Below are positions 19,827 to 30,630 of a stretch of 64,000 bases of DNA, piece by piece. Source of the stretch: JAGQOZ01 sp041399205 (GTDB taxonomy: Bacteria > Planctomycetota > Planctomycetia > Pirellulales > Pirellulaceae); contig JAWKTK010000027.1 of the NCBI GenBank assembly GCA_041399205.1, positions 54,167 to 118,166 on the forward strand, given 5' to 3'. Position 1 is the first letter of the stretch. Every line of letters starts with the position of its first letter. The position numbers were made by a program, and so were the translations under genes. Below the pieces are notes generated by a model. That model ran no database searches. It was given only the letters and a program-made list of their open reading frames with translations, and was not told where the DNA came from.

Positions 19827-21101
19827 TCAATTGTCAGAAAGCAGGTTCACGATCGCGATTTCGTCTCCTTCGGCATCAGCCACGGCAATGATATTTGCAA
19901 ATGGATACCCTTCATCTTGCAATCGAGGTCGCTGCATTCCTGCTACTCGAGTATTTTCGCCAAACAACATGAATTCCTGGCGTTGTTGTAGGCAAAGTAT
20001 TTGTCGGCAACGGTTTTCGTCGGTGCGGGCAACGACGATGCGATTGTCTTTTAGCAAGGCGAATCTTCTATCATGGTTCGTAGATTGATAGCGAGCCAAT
20101 TCGTACCAACGCCCGTTGTGTTGTTTGACGTAGCTATGATAGCGGATCTTGGGATTGTTGCGCGGCGACATCTGCAGCATCGCAAAGACTTCGCCATCGT
20201 GCCCTAATTCCACATGCTCGACTCGTCTTAGATATCCGTCAAGATCCTCAAAACGGCCTTCCGCCAGCAGCGGGCTTACCGTCTGAAGTTTGGCATCTAC
20301 TAAAACAGCTGAATTGTAATCCGGCAAGATAAACTGGCCGGATTTACCCGGAAGAATCATTCGGGGATCGAAATGCGCATCGCCGATGGAAAGTTCCTGG
20401 GCACTACCGGTTTGGGCATCAAGGCAAATCACGATTCCGCGGGATCTGGTGGGCAAAATCGCGTATCGCTCTGTGTCCGAAACCAAGGGGATTGCAGATT
20501 GAACACCTCGTGCCGATGATAGTTTCGAGACCAACACGACTCTGTCGCCAGGAGCTGTCATTTGAAAAATGTAGGGGCCGTCGTGGAATAGAACAGTGCC
20601 ATTATTAAACAACACGACCCGGTTCAGCTGTACGCCCCTGGGCAATGGGCACAGTGCGTTCCCATTCCAAACAGCCGTTACTGCGTCATCGGTCGTTTCG
20701 GAAAGCTCCATCTTACACAGCACGTGCCCAACTGCATTGACAGGTTGCAGAGTAGGAATCGCCGAAACTTGCCGAATGATTCCGCGGCCGGCAGGTGATT
20801 CCTGTAGTGTGGTGGCAATCAGAATGCATCGGCCAGATGGTAAAATATGAACCAGCGCTTCTCGCGTATCACGACCAGTTCCTTGGAATTCGCAACTTAG
20901 TTTTACCAGCGTTCCACCTGTCGGATGATGCCCCAATATGTCCAAGTACTGGGGCATGACTTCTTGGCCTGCTAAGCGAATCGGTTGGTTTCGTCGAATG
21001 CGAAAAATCGGCTCGACGGCAGGCGCATCTGCGGCCCATACCATCACGGCCATAAGCATTGAAGTGGCGGCGACCAGTTGGCTGTTTCGAACTATCATCA
21101 T
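19827..21101 (-). CDS. Secreted hypothetical protein
   Basis: A 424-residue protein with an N-terminal signal-like stretch (LVAATSMLMAVMVWAADA). The start is supported by GAAAGG about 8 bp upstream. The mature part is beta-rich, with regularly spaced short strands (VVLFNNGTVLFHDGPYIFQM; YAILPTRSRGIVICLDAQTG; GQFILPDYNSAVLVDAK), as in beta-propeller or WD-like proteins, but no repeat motif is clear. The frame is intact. It diverges from the Ser/Thr kinase at 21449. I do not recognise the family. Confidence 0.7.
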   Translation of the reverse strand: MMIVRNSQLVAATSMLMAVMVWAADAPAVEPIFRIRRNQPIRLAGQEVMPQYLDILGHHPTGGTLVKLSCEFQGTGRDTREALVHILPSGRCILIATTLQESPAGRGIIRQVSAIPTLQPVNAVGHVLCKMELSETTDDAVTAVWNGNALCPLPRGVQLNRVVLFNNGTVLFHDGPYIFQMTAPGDRVVLVSKLSSARGVQSAIPLVSDTERYAILPTRSRGIVICLDAQTGSAQELSIGDAHFDPRMILPGKSGQFILPDYNSAVLVDAKLQTVSPLLAEGRFEDLDGYLRRVEHVELGHDGEVFAMLQMSPRNNPKIRYHSYVKQHNGRWYELARYQSTNHDRRFALLKDNRIVVARTDENRCRQILCLQQRQEFMLFGENTRVAGMQRPRLQDEGYPFANIIAVADAEGDEIAIVNLLSDN

Positions 21102-21448
21102 TGAGACCTTTCAGAATTGACACGAGCTGTACGAAGCAAATTCGGCGGACGTACCCATACATACGCGTCAGCAAACCGATCCTGCGCGAAATCTTGAATA
21201 GAATTCTTTCTTCCGTCCTGTTTCCAGAAATCGGCTTACGTCCTGGATTCGTCTGTCCGGTTTCCTTGGCCGTTGGATACGCTATTTGCAGTTGCACGTA
21301 TCACGCAATGTTGTGTTTTTCCTGTACCGACGACTTGATTGGGCGGCGGATTGTTCGGTGAGTTGGCATTTTGTAGGCTAGATGCGTTGGAACGCCGAAG
21401 ACTTGGCCGTGTTTCATTTCAACAATGCAATGCTTGAAAGATCGTTAA
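21102..21448. promoter_or_regulatory. 347-bp divergent intergenic region
   Basis: It separates the minus-strand secreted protein from the plus-strand kinase, so it must carry both promoters. GAAAG precedes the kinase ATG. No strong -35/-10 pair, hairpin or operator-like palindrome is obvious by eye. Confidence 0.35.
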
Positions 21449-23533
21449 ATGCCAGATGCACACGACACTCCAGATGCTGGTTGTGATCAATCGGACGTAC
21501 TGTCGTCATTTGCTGCAGCTTGGCGAGGCGGCGATACACCGTCGCTGGAATCATGGCTAAAGCACGCCAAGGAAGCCGATCGGCTAGAACAATTTCAGCA
21601 GCTTCTGAGCATTGAATTGCAGTGTCGCAGCGAACTAGGTCACAAGCCTACGCAAGTGGAATATCGGCATCGATTTCCTGATGCGGGATTACAAATTGAA
21701 GCCGCTTTTGTCGAACTATCGCTCAAAGCAGGCCAAGATCCGGCGTCTTTGCCAACGGGGGACTCCAGCGATTCTACCAATGGCAACCAACCGACGGTGG
21801 ATTTCACCAATTCGCCATCGGCGTTATCGGATGTCACACCGGCCGATTCGATTCTGATCACTTCATTGCACGAACCATCTGTTCCTTCGACAAGTTCGAA
21901 TCATTCGCGGCAACCCGATGCGTCTGCTGCTAACCAATCTGCATTCATTGGTCGTTACCGCATCGTGGCACAATTGGACGAAGGTGCCTTTGGCGTTGTC
22001 TATCATGCGCGTGACGAACAGTTGGACCGAGACGTCGCGATTAAGGTGCCGCATGCGCATCGCCTTCGTTCGGCCGCAGCGCTGCAAACCTATTTGGACG
22101 AAGCGAAAACGTTGGCAAAACTGGAGCATCCACACATCATTCCCATATTTGATGTAGGGGCCACCACAGAACATCCTTGTTTTGTCGTGTCAAAGTTGAT
22201 CCAGGGCACCAACCTGTTTTCGCTTATGCAGCAGCAACGTTTGCCTGTTGGCCAAGCGATTCAAATCGTCGCCCAGCTGGCCCAGGCGCTACATTATGCT
22301 CATGCCCAAGGTGTGGTGCATCGCGACGTCAAGCCAGCCAACATATTGATTGATGCACAAGACAAAGCTTATCTGGCTGACTTCGGAATTGCCCTGCAAG
22401 AGGAACAATGGGGCGATGGGCCTCAATTGGTAGGCACGCCAGCTTATATGAGTCCGGAACAGATTGCCGGCACCAGTCATCGCTTGGACGGCCGGTCGGA
22501 CATCTTCAGTTTGGGAGTTGTCTTGTATGAACTGCTGACAGGAAAACGTCCATTTCGATCGAAAAATCGGAAGGAACTGACTGAGCAGATTCAGACGTTG
22601 GACCCCAAGCCACTGCGTCAGTTTGACGATCGAATTCCGGCGTCCGTCGAGCGAATATGCCGGAAAGCAATGGCCAAAAAACCATCTGACCGATATGGCA
22701 CCGCTGCCGACTTTGCCAACGACCTATCGCAGGCCATGTCCGATATCGGTCAAGACAACGCCACCAGCACGTCTGCCGTTCGTAACACGGCCGGCAACAC
22801 CGGCCATCGAATGTGGGGAATCTTGTTGAGTATGGCTGCCTTAGCGATGCTGGCGTTTATGTTAGTTCTGCGTCATTCGCGGACGGACCGCCATGCATCT
22901 CAGGATGACATGGCCGTCAAAGTCGATTCGTCAACAACCAGCCAAGATGCGACTGCCGCATTGTTGGCGGACTTTTCGATCATGGCCAGTCGCCAGAAGC
23001 GAGCGTTCCAGCCGTTAAGCGAATTGGCGCCTTTGACCAATGGGGATCATGTGCATTTCTCCATTCGATTGAACGAACCCGCGTACGTCCGGTTGCTTTG
23101 GATTGACGCAACAGGCGAACCCAGCGAACTTTACCCCTTGGACCCGGAAATCGGGGATCGAGGCAGCCGGCCGGTAACGGAAATAGAAAGCCCTCCGCAA
23201 CTGGACAAAGGATGGCCGGTGGAAGGCGAAGGCGGATTGGAAACGGCGTTGTTGCTGGTCAGCAAGGAACCGCTGGACGGCATCAACTTGCGGCAGTTTC
23301 AGTCATACCTACCAGCGAATATTGGGAGCAATTCCGTCCGTCGTTTCACCGCCACTCGTCATCAAGCGGCAAAATTGGATGTACGTCGTTCGCTGGGCAA
23401 AACGTCCGAGCAAATGGACGACGTCGTTCTGCAATTGTTGGAACGCCTGCGAACACATGCGGATTTTGCGGAAGCAGTGGTCATTCCGCACGGCGATTCC
23501 GAGTCACCGGTGCCTCCGTTCATGGGCGAATAG
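21449..23533 (+). CDS. Membrane-anchored Ser/Thr protein kinase with DUF4384-like C-terminal domain
   Basis: A complete 694-residue kinase. Residues ~1-165 are an N-terminal planctomycete-type region (WRGGDTPSLESWLKHAKEAD). Kinase domain ~168-430: LDEGAFGVVYHARDE (Gly loop), VAIKVP (Lys), VVHRDVKPANIL (HRD..N), LADFGIAL (DFG) and GTPAYMSPEQ, all intact. A membrane helix follows at ~456-474 (GILLSMAALAMLAFMLVL). The outer part (~505-620: FSIRLNEPAYVRLLWIDATG, ELYPLDPEIGD) resembles DUF4384, found in caspase-like and kinase proteins. It lies 225 bp upstream of a TPR-CHAT gene on the same strand, which suggests that the kinase senses or controls it. Confidence 0.93.
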   Translation: MPDAHDTPDAGCDQSDVLSSFAAAWRGGDTPSLESWLKHAKEADRLEQFQQLLSIELQCRSELGHKPTQVEYRHRFPDAGLQIEAAFVELSLKAGQDPASLPTGDSSDSTNGNQPTVDFTNSPSALSDVTPADSILITSLHEPSVPSTSSNHSRQPDASAANQSAFIGRYRIVAQLDEGAFGVVYHARDEQLDRDVAIKVPHAHRLRSAAALQTYLDEAKTLAKLEHPHIIPIFDVGATTEHPCFVVSKLIQGTNLFSLMQQQRLPVGQAIQIVAQLAQALHYAHAQGVVHRDVKPANILIDAQDKAYLADFGIALQEEQWGDGPQLVGTPAYMSPEQIAGTSHRLDGRSDIFSLGVVLYELLTGKRPFRSKNRKELTEQIQTLDPKPLRQFDDRIPASVERICRKAMAKKPSDRYGTAADFANDLSQAMSDIGQDNATSTSAVRNTAGNTGHRMWGILLSMAALAMLAFMLVLRHSRTDRHASQDDMAVKVDSSTTSQDATAALLADFSIMASRQKRAFQPLSELAPLTNGDHVHFSIRLNEPAYVRLLWIDATGEPSELYPLDPEIGDRGSRPVTEIESPPQLDKGWPVEGEGGLETALLLVSKEPLDGINLRQFQSYLPANIGSNSVRRFTATRHQAAKLDVRRSLGKTSEQMDDVVLQLLERLRTHADFAEAVVIPHGDSESPVPPFMGE

Positions 23534-23582
23534 TTGTCGGCTTCTACGGCTTCTGACAAAAACGCCGCTGGGCACCCAGCTA

Positions 23583-23758
23583 CGCTGCCATACCTTCCTA
23601 ATTTGACAGGTTGCAAGCCCTCGGTAGGTGGATAGAATTCTGCTTGGCGCCGATGTGTGCAATTCGAATCGTATTTGGTTCGAACCGTCCGCGGCGCGAA
23701 TTGACCGAGTTGTCTGGAACTGAGTGCATTTGTCATTTGATCTTCGTGGAGCCACGCA
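23583..23758 (+). promoter_or_regulatory. Conserved upstream region of TPR-CHAT copy 1
   Basis: This ~175-bp stretch is almost the same as the one before TPR-CHAT copy 2 (56888-57061), although the genes further upstream differ. It contains TTGACA at 23603-23608 and TAGAAT about 24 bp downstream (spacing long for a sigma-70 promoter) and ends with GTGGAG before the ATG. Conservation argues for a promoter or leader, but no transcription start can be fixed. Confidence 0.5.
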
Positions 23759-26700
23759 ATGCAAAATCGTCTGGGATGGATTGGAACGCTGGGCTTGGTG
23801 TGGTGTGTCTCGGGCGCGTGGCTGCAGTCGCAAGACGCTTCGCCAGCCGATACGGAATCAGTAAACGTACAGGCACCCGAGCTGAAGCCCGTTTTTTCAG
23901 ACGATTTTTCCAAGGATAGCCGCGGCGACTATGACATCATGGGCGATGTGAATTGGGAAAAGGGTAAGTTGACCCTGGGCGAAGGCGCGATCGTTCGTCG
24001 GATTGACGGCGGCGCTTGGGCGAAGGTCTCGTTGAAACTGGGCGAATTAGAACTAGCCGCAGACGGCAAGCCAGCCGAATTACTGATTGGGTTTGTGCTG
24101 GATGGCGCAACGAATTGCGCCGTGAGAATTCGACGGCACGCGCCAAGCGCCGATGGCGTATGCGGAACGGTATCTCTGTTTGACACGGCAAACGCTAATG
24201 GCCAACTTGCCGCGGAACTTGTTCGTGAGCTGCCGATCAACAAGGACATTCCAAGTAGTCTGGACGTGGAATACCGACACGGCTTGGTGCAAGTCACTTC
24301 TGAAGAGCGGCATTTGTTTGCAACGTCAATCCAGCACAATGTTGCCCAAGTTGTAGTTTATAGCTCGGAAGCAATGCACGAACTGACAGAAATGTCAATT
24401 TCGACCATCGATCCGCCAGCTGAGCTCACGGCAGAACAGAATGAAGAACTTGATGAGGCAAATTCTGCAGTGCAGGAATACATGGCGCTAGATCAGGAAG
24501 GCAACTATTCAGCTGCCATTCCTATTGCAGAACGTGTATTGGACATCAAAAAACGCGTCCTTGGCGTACAGCATCCCGACTATGCCACCAGCCTGAATAA
24601 CCTCGCTGCTCTTTACGACGCTCAGGCGGACTACGCGCGTGCGGAGCCGCTTTACAAACAGGCACTGGAGATCATCAGAGCGGCGCTGGGCGAACAGCAT
24701 CCAAGCTATGCCACCAGCCTGAATACCTCGCTGGGCTCTATCAAGCTCAGGGTGACTCCGCGATGCGGAGCCGCTTTACAAACAGGCACTGGAGATCAGA
24801 AAAGCGGCGGCGGGCGAACAGCATCCCGACTATGCCCAAAGCCTGGATAACCTCGCTTCGCTTTACGTTGCTCAGGCGGACTTCGCGCGTGCGGAGCCGC
24901 TTTTCAAACAGGCACTGGAGATCAGAAGAGCGGCACGGGCGAACAGCATCCCGACTATGCCCAAAGCCTGGATAACCTCGCTTCGCTTTACGTTGCTCAG
25001 GCGGACTTCGCGCGTGCGGAGCCGCTTTCAAACAGGCACTGGAGATCACCAAGCGGCGTTGGGCGAACAGCATCAAGCTATGCCACCAGCCTGAATAACC
25101 TCGCTGGGCTCTATCAAGCTCAGGGTGACTCCCGCGTGCGGAGCCGCTTTTCAAACAGGCACTGGAGATCATCAGAGCGGCGCGGGCGAACAGCATCCCG
25201 ACTATGCCGCCAGCCTGAATAACCTCGCTTTGCTTTACTCTGATCAGGGTAACTACGCGAGTGGGGAGCCGCTTTACGAACAGGCACTGGAGATCACCAA
25301 AGCGGCCTGGGCGAACAGCATCCAAGCTATGCCACCAGCCTGAATAACCTCGCTGGGCTCTATCAAGCTCAGGGTGACTCCGCGATGCGGAGCCGCTACA
25401 AACAGGCACTGGAGATCAGAAAAGCGGCGCGGGCGAACAGCATCCCGACTATGCCCAAAGCCTGGATAACCTCGCTTCGCTTTACGTTGCTCAGGCGGAC
25501 TTCGCGCGTGCGGAGCCGCTTTTCAAACAGGCACTGGAGATCAGAAGAGCGGCGGCTGGGCGAACAGCATCCCGACTATGCCCAAAGCCTGGATAAACTC
25601 GCTTCGCTTTACGTTGCTCAGGCGGACTTCGCGCGTGCGGAGCCGCTTTCAAACAGGCACTGGAGATCAGAAGAGCGGCTGGGCGAACAGCATCCAAGCT
25701 ATGCCACCAGCCTGGATAACCTCGCTCAGCTTTACCAAGCTCAGGCGGACTACGCGCGTGCGGAGCCGCTTTTGAAACAGGCACTGGAGATCAGAAAAGC
25801 GGCGTTGGGCGAACAGCATCCAAGCTATGTCCAAAGCCTGAATAACCTCGCTATGCTTTACCAATATCAGGCGGACTACGCGCGTGCGGAGCCGCTTTTG
25901 AAACAGGCACTGGAGATCAGAAGAGCGGCGCGGGTGAACAGCATCCCGATTATGCCTCAGTCTGAATAACCTCGCTGGTGTTTACAAAGATCAAGCGGAC
26001 TACGCGCGTGCGGAACCGCTTTTCAAACAGGCACTGGAGATCAGAAGAGCGGCGGCTGGCGAACAGCATCCCGACTATGCCAACAGCCTGCATAACCTCG
26101 CTTTCTTTACCACGCTCAGGCGGACTACGCGTGCGGAGCCGCTTTACAAACAGGCACTGGAGATCATCAGAGCGGCGCTGGGTGAACAGCATCCCGATTA
26201 TGCCACCAGCTGAATAACCTCGCTGCTCTTTACCAACATCAGGGTGACTACGCGCGTGCGGAGCCGCTTTGCAAACAGGCACTCGAAATCACAAAATCGG
26301 CGCTGGGTGAACAGCATCCCGACTATGCCACGCCCCTGAGTAACCTCGCTGGTGTTTACAAAGATCAAGGACTACGCGCGTGGGAACCGCTTTTCAAACA
26401 GGCACTGGAGATCATCAGAGCGGCGCTAGGTGAACAGCATCCCCACTATGCCACCAGCCTGAATAACCTCGCTGCTCTTTACGACGCTCAGGGTGACTAC
26501 GCGCGTGCGGAGCCGCTTGTCAAGCAGGCACTGGAGATCATCAGATCGGCGGCTGGGTGAACAGCATCCCGACTATGCCACCAGCCTGAATAACCTCGCT
26601 GCTCTTTACGACGCTCAGGGTGACTACGCGTGCGGAGCCGCTTTGCAAACAGGCACTCGAAATCAGAAAATCGGCGGCTGGGGCAACAGCATCCCGACTA

Positions 26701-29133
26701 TGCCGCCTGCCTGCATAACCTCGCTGCTCTTTACCAACATCAGGGTGACTACGCGTGCGGAGCCGCTGCAAACAGGCACTCGAAATCACAAAATCGGCAG
26801 GGTGAACAGCATCCCGACTATGCCACCCGCCTGAGTAACCTCGCTCTTCTTTACGACGCTCAGGGTGACTACGCGGTGCGGAGCCGCTCAAACAGGCACT
26901 GGAGATCGTCAAATCGGCGCTGGGTGAACAGCATCCCGACTATGCCACCAGCCTGAATAGCCTCGCATTGCTTTATTTCGCTCAGGCGGACTACGCGCGA
27001 GCGGAGCCGCTTGTCAAACAGGCACTGGAGGTCACCAAATCGGCGCTGGGTGAACAGCATCCAAGCTATGCCATCAGCCTGAATAACTTCGCATTGCATT
27101 ATTTCGCTCAGGCGGACTACGCGCGACGGAGCCGCTTGTCAAACAGGCACTGGAGGTCACCAAAGCGGCGTCAGGGCAGCAGCATCCCGACTATGCCGTC
27201 AGCCTGAATAACCTCGCTTGGCTCTATCGGTACCAAGCCGAACCTGCCCACGCTTGAACCTCTTGTCCGCCAAGCTCTGGCGATTCAACGCCAAGTCTTG
27301 GATCGCAATGCTGGAATCCAGTCGAACCGACAGCAGATGGCAAACCAAGCGAATGTTAAGGGCTACTTATCGTCAAGACTTTCCAACGCCGTGGCATTGG
27401 GAAACGACAGTATTTCTGCTGTAGAAGATCTGTGGCAATGGAAAGGAACCGTGACGGCTCGGCAGCAGGCGTATCGAACTGTCGCGGGAATCCGCAATTG
27501 GCGCCGCTGTTTCAGGAACTGCAATCGGTTAGCCGCTATCTATCGGGTTTGGCCAGTCATACGCCGCTACCTCCTCCGCCAACCGCTTCTCAGCAGCAGA
27601 AGGAAATCTATCAGCGAAACCGAACCGAATGGCAGGCACGCTTTGCAGCGTTCAATGATCAGTACGAAGACTTGGAACAACAGATTGCCGCTGGTAGCGA
27701 AGCATTCCGGCAAATTCGCGAACCGCTTACCGTGGCCAATGTGCAAAGCCAATTGCCCGAAGGGACCGCCTATATCGACCTGCTGGAATATCGGCATTCT
27801 TCGCCTCGGCTGAATGAATCTGGAAAACTTGATTTTGAAGATCGTTACATCGCTTTTGTGGTCCGGGTGATCAAGCACCGGCGATGATCGATCTGGGGTC
27901 TGCCGCAGCGCTAGCCGACGCCATCACCGTGTTTCGGCGACCGTTTGAACCTGGTCAGGACACTGCGGCAAATCAAGCAGCTGCGGTAGCAGCAGGTCAA
28001 CAGTTGCGCAAGCAATTATAGTTACCGTTACAGGCCCATCTGTCCGATATCGCAACGGTGATTATTTCGCCCGATACGGCCTTGGGCACCTGCCGTTTGC
28101 TGCCTTGCCAGGGAACCAGGAAGGCAGTTATTTGTTGGAAGACTATCAGATTGCCATGATTCCCATGGCGCAACTATTGCGATCTGATTGGGAAGACGTA
28201 TTCGTTTCCAGCGTGAATCCTGGTCTGCTGGTCCTGGAGATGTCAACTATGACGCCAAGGTGAATTCGCCCAATTCGACTTCGCAGGAAGCCACTCTGCT
28301 TGCCGACGTCAGCATGCGTGCGGCGCAGGATCTGCGATCGGGACGAACGTGGGATGCGTTACCTGGTTTTCGTCAAGAACTGGACACGGTTCGATCCTTG
28401 TTTGCCAAGCAACATCCCGACGAAACAACTCGAATCCTTGCGGGCGACCAAGCCGACAAGGTTTCTTTTCTGACGGAAGCCAGCCGATTTGGCACGTTAC
28501 ACTTGATCACGCACGGTTACTTTGAAGACCCGACGGTCAAATCCTTTAGCCAAGTTCACGTCCAACCCGACCGACTCGGCATGGATGCGCCAGGGCCCGA
28601 TCCCTACTTCAACGCCTATGTGCCGGGGCTGTTGTCCGGTTTGGCATTAGCCGGAGCAGAACCAACCGGCGGAAACGGAGGACATGTTTGATGGGATATT
28701 GCGAGCGTCCGAGATCGAGGCTTCTTCGCTGCAGGGAGTTGATTTAGTGGTATTGTCCGCGTGCGAAACGGGCTTGGGCGCGCTGTGGCGGGTGGCGAAG
28801 GATTGACCGGCCTACAGCGTTCGTTCCATGTCGCGGGTGCGAAAACGGTGGTGGCCAGTTTATGGAAGGTAGACGATCACGCGACGCTGACATTGATGAG
28901 CGAATTCTATCAAAACCTCTGGGACAAGAAGTTGGGAAAACTGGAAGCCCTGCGCTGAAGCCCAACTGGCGATGTTGCGCGGCTATAATCCGCGGACGAA
29001 AGAATTGGTTCGAAGTTTGGGATCAACGTCTGGCCAAATTGATCCGGCGAAACCCGCCCTGCGCCCTCAGAACAACAGCCGCTTGGACCCACGATACTGG
29101 GCCGCATTTCAGTTGAGCGGCGATTGGAAGTAA
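23759..29133 (+). pseudogene. Secreted TPR-CHAT (caspase-like) protein, copy 1, frame-broken
   Basis: The ATG at 23759 follows GTGGAG. The product opens with a signal peptide (WIGTLGLVWCVSGAWLQSQ) and a ~190-residue beta-rich, LamG-like domain (KPVFSDDFSKDSRGDYD; NWEKGKLTLGEGAIV). Next come ~21 tetratricopeptide units of 42 residues (HPDYATSLNNLAALYDAQ; DYARAEPLYKQALEI), a linker, and a C-terminal CHAT domain. The likely catalytic His is in TLHLITHGYFED (~28500) and the Cys in VVLSACETGLG (~28760), both present. The end is AAFQLSGDWK at 29133. Frames are intact to ~24750, then break repeatedly. CHAT proteins are cysteine peptidases related to caspases. With the kinase in front this may be a regulated extracytoplasmic protease. 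Its substrate is unknown. Confidence 0.85.
24560..27240 (+). repeat. ~126-bp tandem array encoding TPR units (about 21 copies)
   Basis: Direct repeats of about 126 bp, each with a cagcatcccgactatgcc-like core and gcggagccgctt, encode kinesin-light-chain-type TPRs. Neighbouring units are nearly identical at DNA level, so the array is evolutionarily young or homogenised. Frame-changing indels recur at the same site (around gcggcgctgggcgaac) in many units. Confidence 0.85.
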
Positions 29134-29184
29134 GGCACGTAAAGATTGGCCTGCTGTCCGACGTCCGTGAAGAAGTAGACTGCA

Positions 29185-29988
29185 TTAGTAGCTGACCGCA
29201 ACATCGATGGCGGTTAGTTCTGGTACACAACAAAAGAAGGTATTTTCGAACGAATAGGTCCAAGGTTTGTGATAGTGTCCAAACAGCCAAATTCGCGGTC
29301 GATGTAGGTCCAGCATTTGTTGTAGTGCCAGCGTGGTTGGAGATTCGACATTTGCCATTCTGCCTTGGTATTCCAGTTCGGACTGGCTGTTTCGCGATGG
29401 ACTAAGCAGGCAATCTCCAACGGTGCGGCGTGACTGACCATGATTTCAGGCTGGATTTCGAATACTGGCTGACAGCTGCTTGTAGTTGTTCGCTTGACAG
29501 CTCTTCTTGCGGCCACCATCGTGTTACTGATTTGCCCGTTTGCTTAGTGAGCCTAGCTTCCAGTTCTTGCAGTTGTTTTTGTCGGACGATCTCGCTCCGC
29601 GGACAAAGAAGAAGGCAACACCGCCCACTTCAGCTGGTCCAAAGTTGCCTAAGCTGTGCGACGGCAAGCTATCATACGCTTCGTGGTTACCGGGAACAAA
29701 CCGGTGCCTGGTTGGGTCTACTCGGTCGACAAGCATTTGATACGATTCGTCGTCGCCCATGTCACCGACTTGAACCGAGTATTCGGCGGTCGCCAGGTGT
29801 TCGAAGTAAGGTCTGCGGCGATCGCTTGGCACAATCGCTTCTTCCAGTTGGCCATGAAGGTCGCCAATAAACCGTAGTGAATTCCATTTACGGTCCGATT
29901 CTGGCGTTGCCGCTGCGTCTTGATTCTGCAGTTGGGCGTCAGCATTTAGTGTCTGTCCGTCAATTTGAATGTGTTTGATTCGTTTCAC
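29185..29988 (-). pseudogene. Calcineurin-like metallophosphatase (one or two frameshifts)
   Basis: From ATG 29988 the frame reads FIGDLHGQLEEAI, VQVGDMGDDESYQ, RFVPGNHEAYDSLPSHSL and FFFVRGARSSDKN, then changes frame near 29590. The rest reads ELEARLTKQTGKSVTRWWPQ, EIMVSHAAPLEIACLVHRE and LHRPRIWLFGHYHKPW, ending at TAA 29185. All five phosphoesterase metal motifs (GDLHG, GDMGD, GNHE, SHAAP, GHYH) are present, so the ancestral protein was complete. The reaction is a two-metal phosphoester hydrolysis, with unknown substrate. A deleted SGNH hydrolase lies just upstream, echoing the pair at 15-20 kb. It converges on TPR-CHAT copy 1 with a 51-bp gap. Confidence 0.8.
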
Positions 29989-29989
29989 A

Positions 29990-30262
29990 GAATTCCTCGA
30001 TTACAGGGCCCTTGCTATTACGGATAGACGATTGTGTCTCGTCTTGCGGTGTACGCAGGATTGCTTCTGCGATTCTTGTTCCGCATTTCGAAGAGAGTTC
30101 GATAGGCGAAACGGAAGAATAGTCTTCTGGTTGAGTGCAAATTTTCCATAGGGTCAATCAGCAGTGGGTCGCGATTTATCGGTTCGGTTCGAATACAACG
30201 GCGTACTGGCCCAGTGCATTGCATAAAGTGCGGCGTCAAAGATCGAATCACCTATTGATATG
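29990..30262 (-). pseudogene. Internally deleted SGNH hydrolase remnant
   Basis: The 5' part reads ISIGDSIFDAALY, matching block I (GDSVFDNAAY) of the intact gene at 15080. About 60 codons later, in another frame, comes ICTQPEDYSSVSPIELSSKC, matching its C-terminal block. The whole middle, including the GGND block, is missing. The fragment lies directly upstream of the metallophosphatase in the same direction. Confidence 0.6.
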
Positions 30263-30366
30263 ACATGACGCGCGTCATGCAAAACAATTTTCTTGCTTTC
30301 GAGTTTCGTGGTTCAGCTAAAGCCGGTTCGCCTTCTTCCTGAGCGTGCCGAATCGGCACGCTCAGG

Positions 30367-30630
30367 TCACGCCGAAATCGCCACGGTCGAACATTGCCGA
30401 CAGAGTTTCCGGCAGTTGGTGCAGGTTGCCGAACGTGCGGCAGCATTGCTCGACGTACCGCCTGATTCGCCAGTGGCGAAACGAGAAGTCTGGACTTGTT
30501 GATCGAATTTGCGAATACGTCGAAGCAGATGGGCCTTAAAGCCGATGGAAACGGCGAATTCTAAGTCTTCCTCCGTTTCACGAAGGAAGCGGTGTTGTAG
30601 CGTTTCCGTGGTAGCTTTTCTGGCGATCAT
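30367..30630 (-). CDS. Small Cys-cluster protein, paralogue 1
   Basis: An ~87-residue product from ATG 30630. The N-terminus has the family pattern LQHRFLRETEEDLEFAVSIG, followed by FKAHLLRR, and the C-terminus a Cys cluster TCTNCRKLCRQC. Two further minus-strand genes (34964-35203, 35516-35746) share this layout: a helical RFIRE.E.D segment, then CxxC-type Cys near the end. It has no signal peptide, and metal binding is possible. No family name is known to me. An internal ATG-start choice is supported by alignment to paralogue 2, which also begins MIAR. Confidence 0.55.
   Translation of the reverse strand: MIARKATTETLQHRFLRETEEDLEFAVSIGFKAHLLRRIRKFDQQVQTSRFATGESGGTSSNAAARSATCTNCRKLCRQCSTVAISA

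Noticed and set aside
24560..27240. Regular ~126-bp repeats as a possible CRISPR array
   Set aside because: The units are far too long, have no variable spacers and translate into TPR motifs of one protein.
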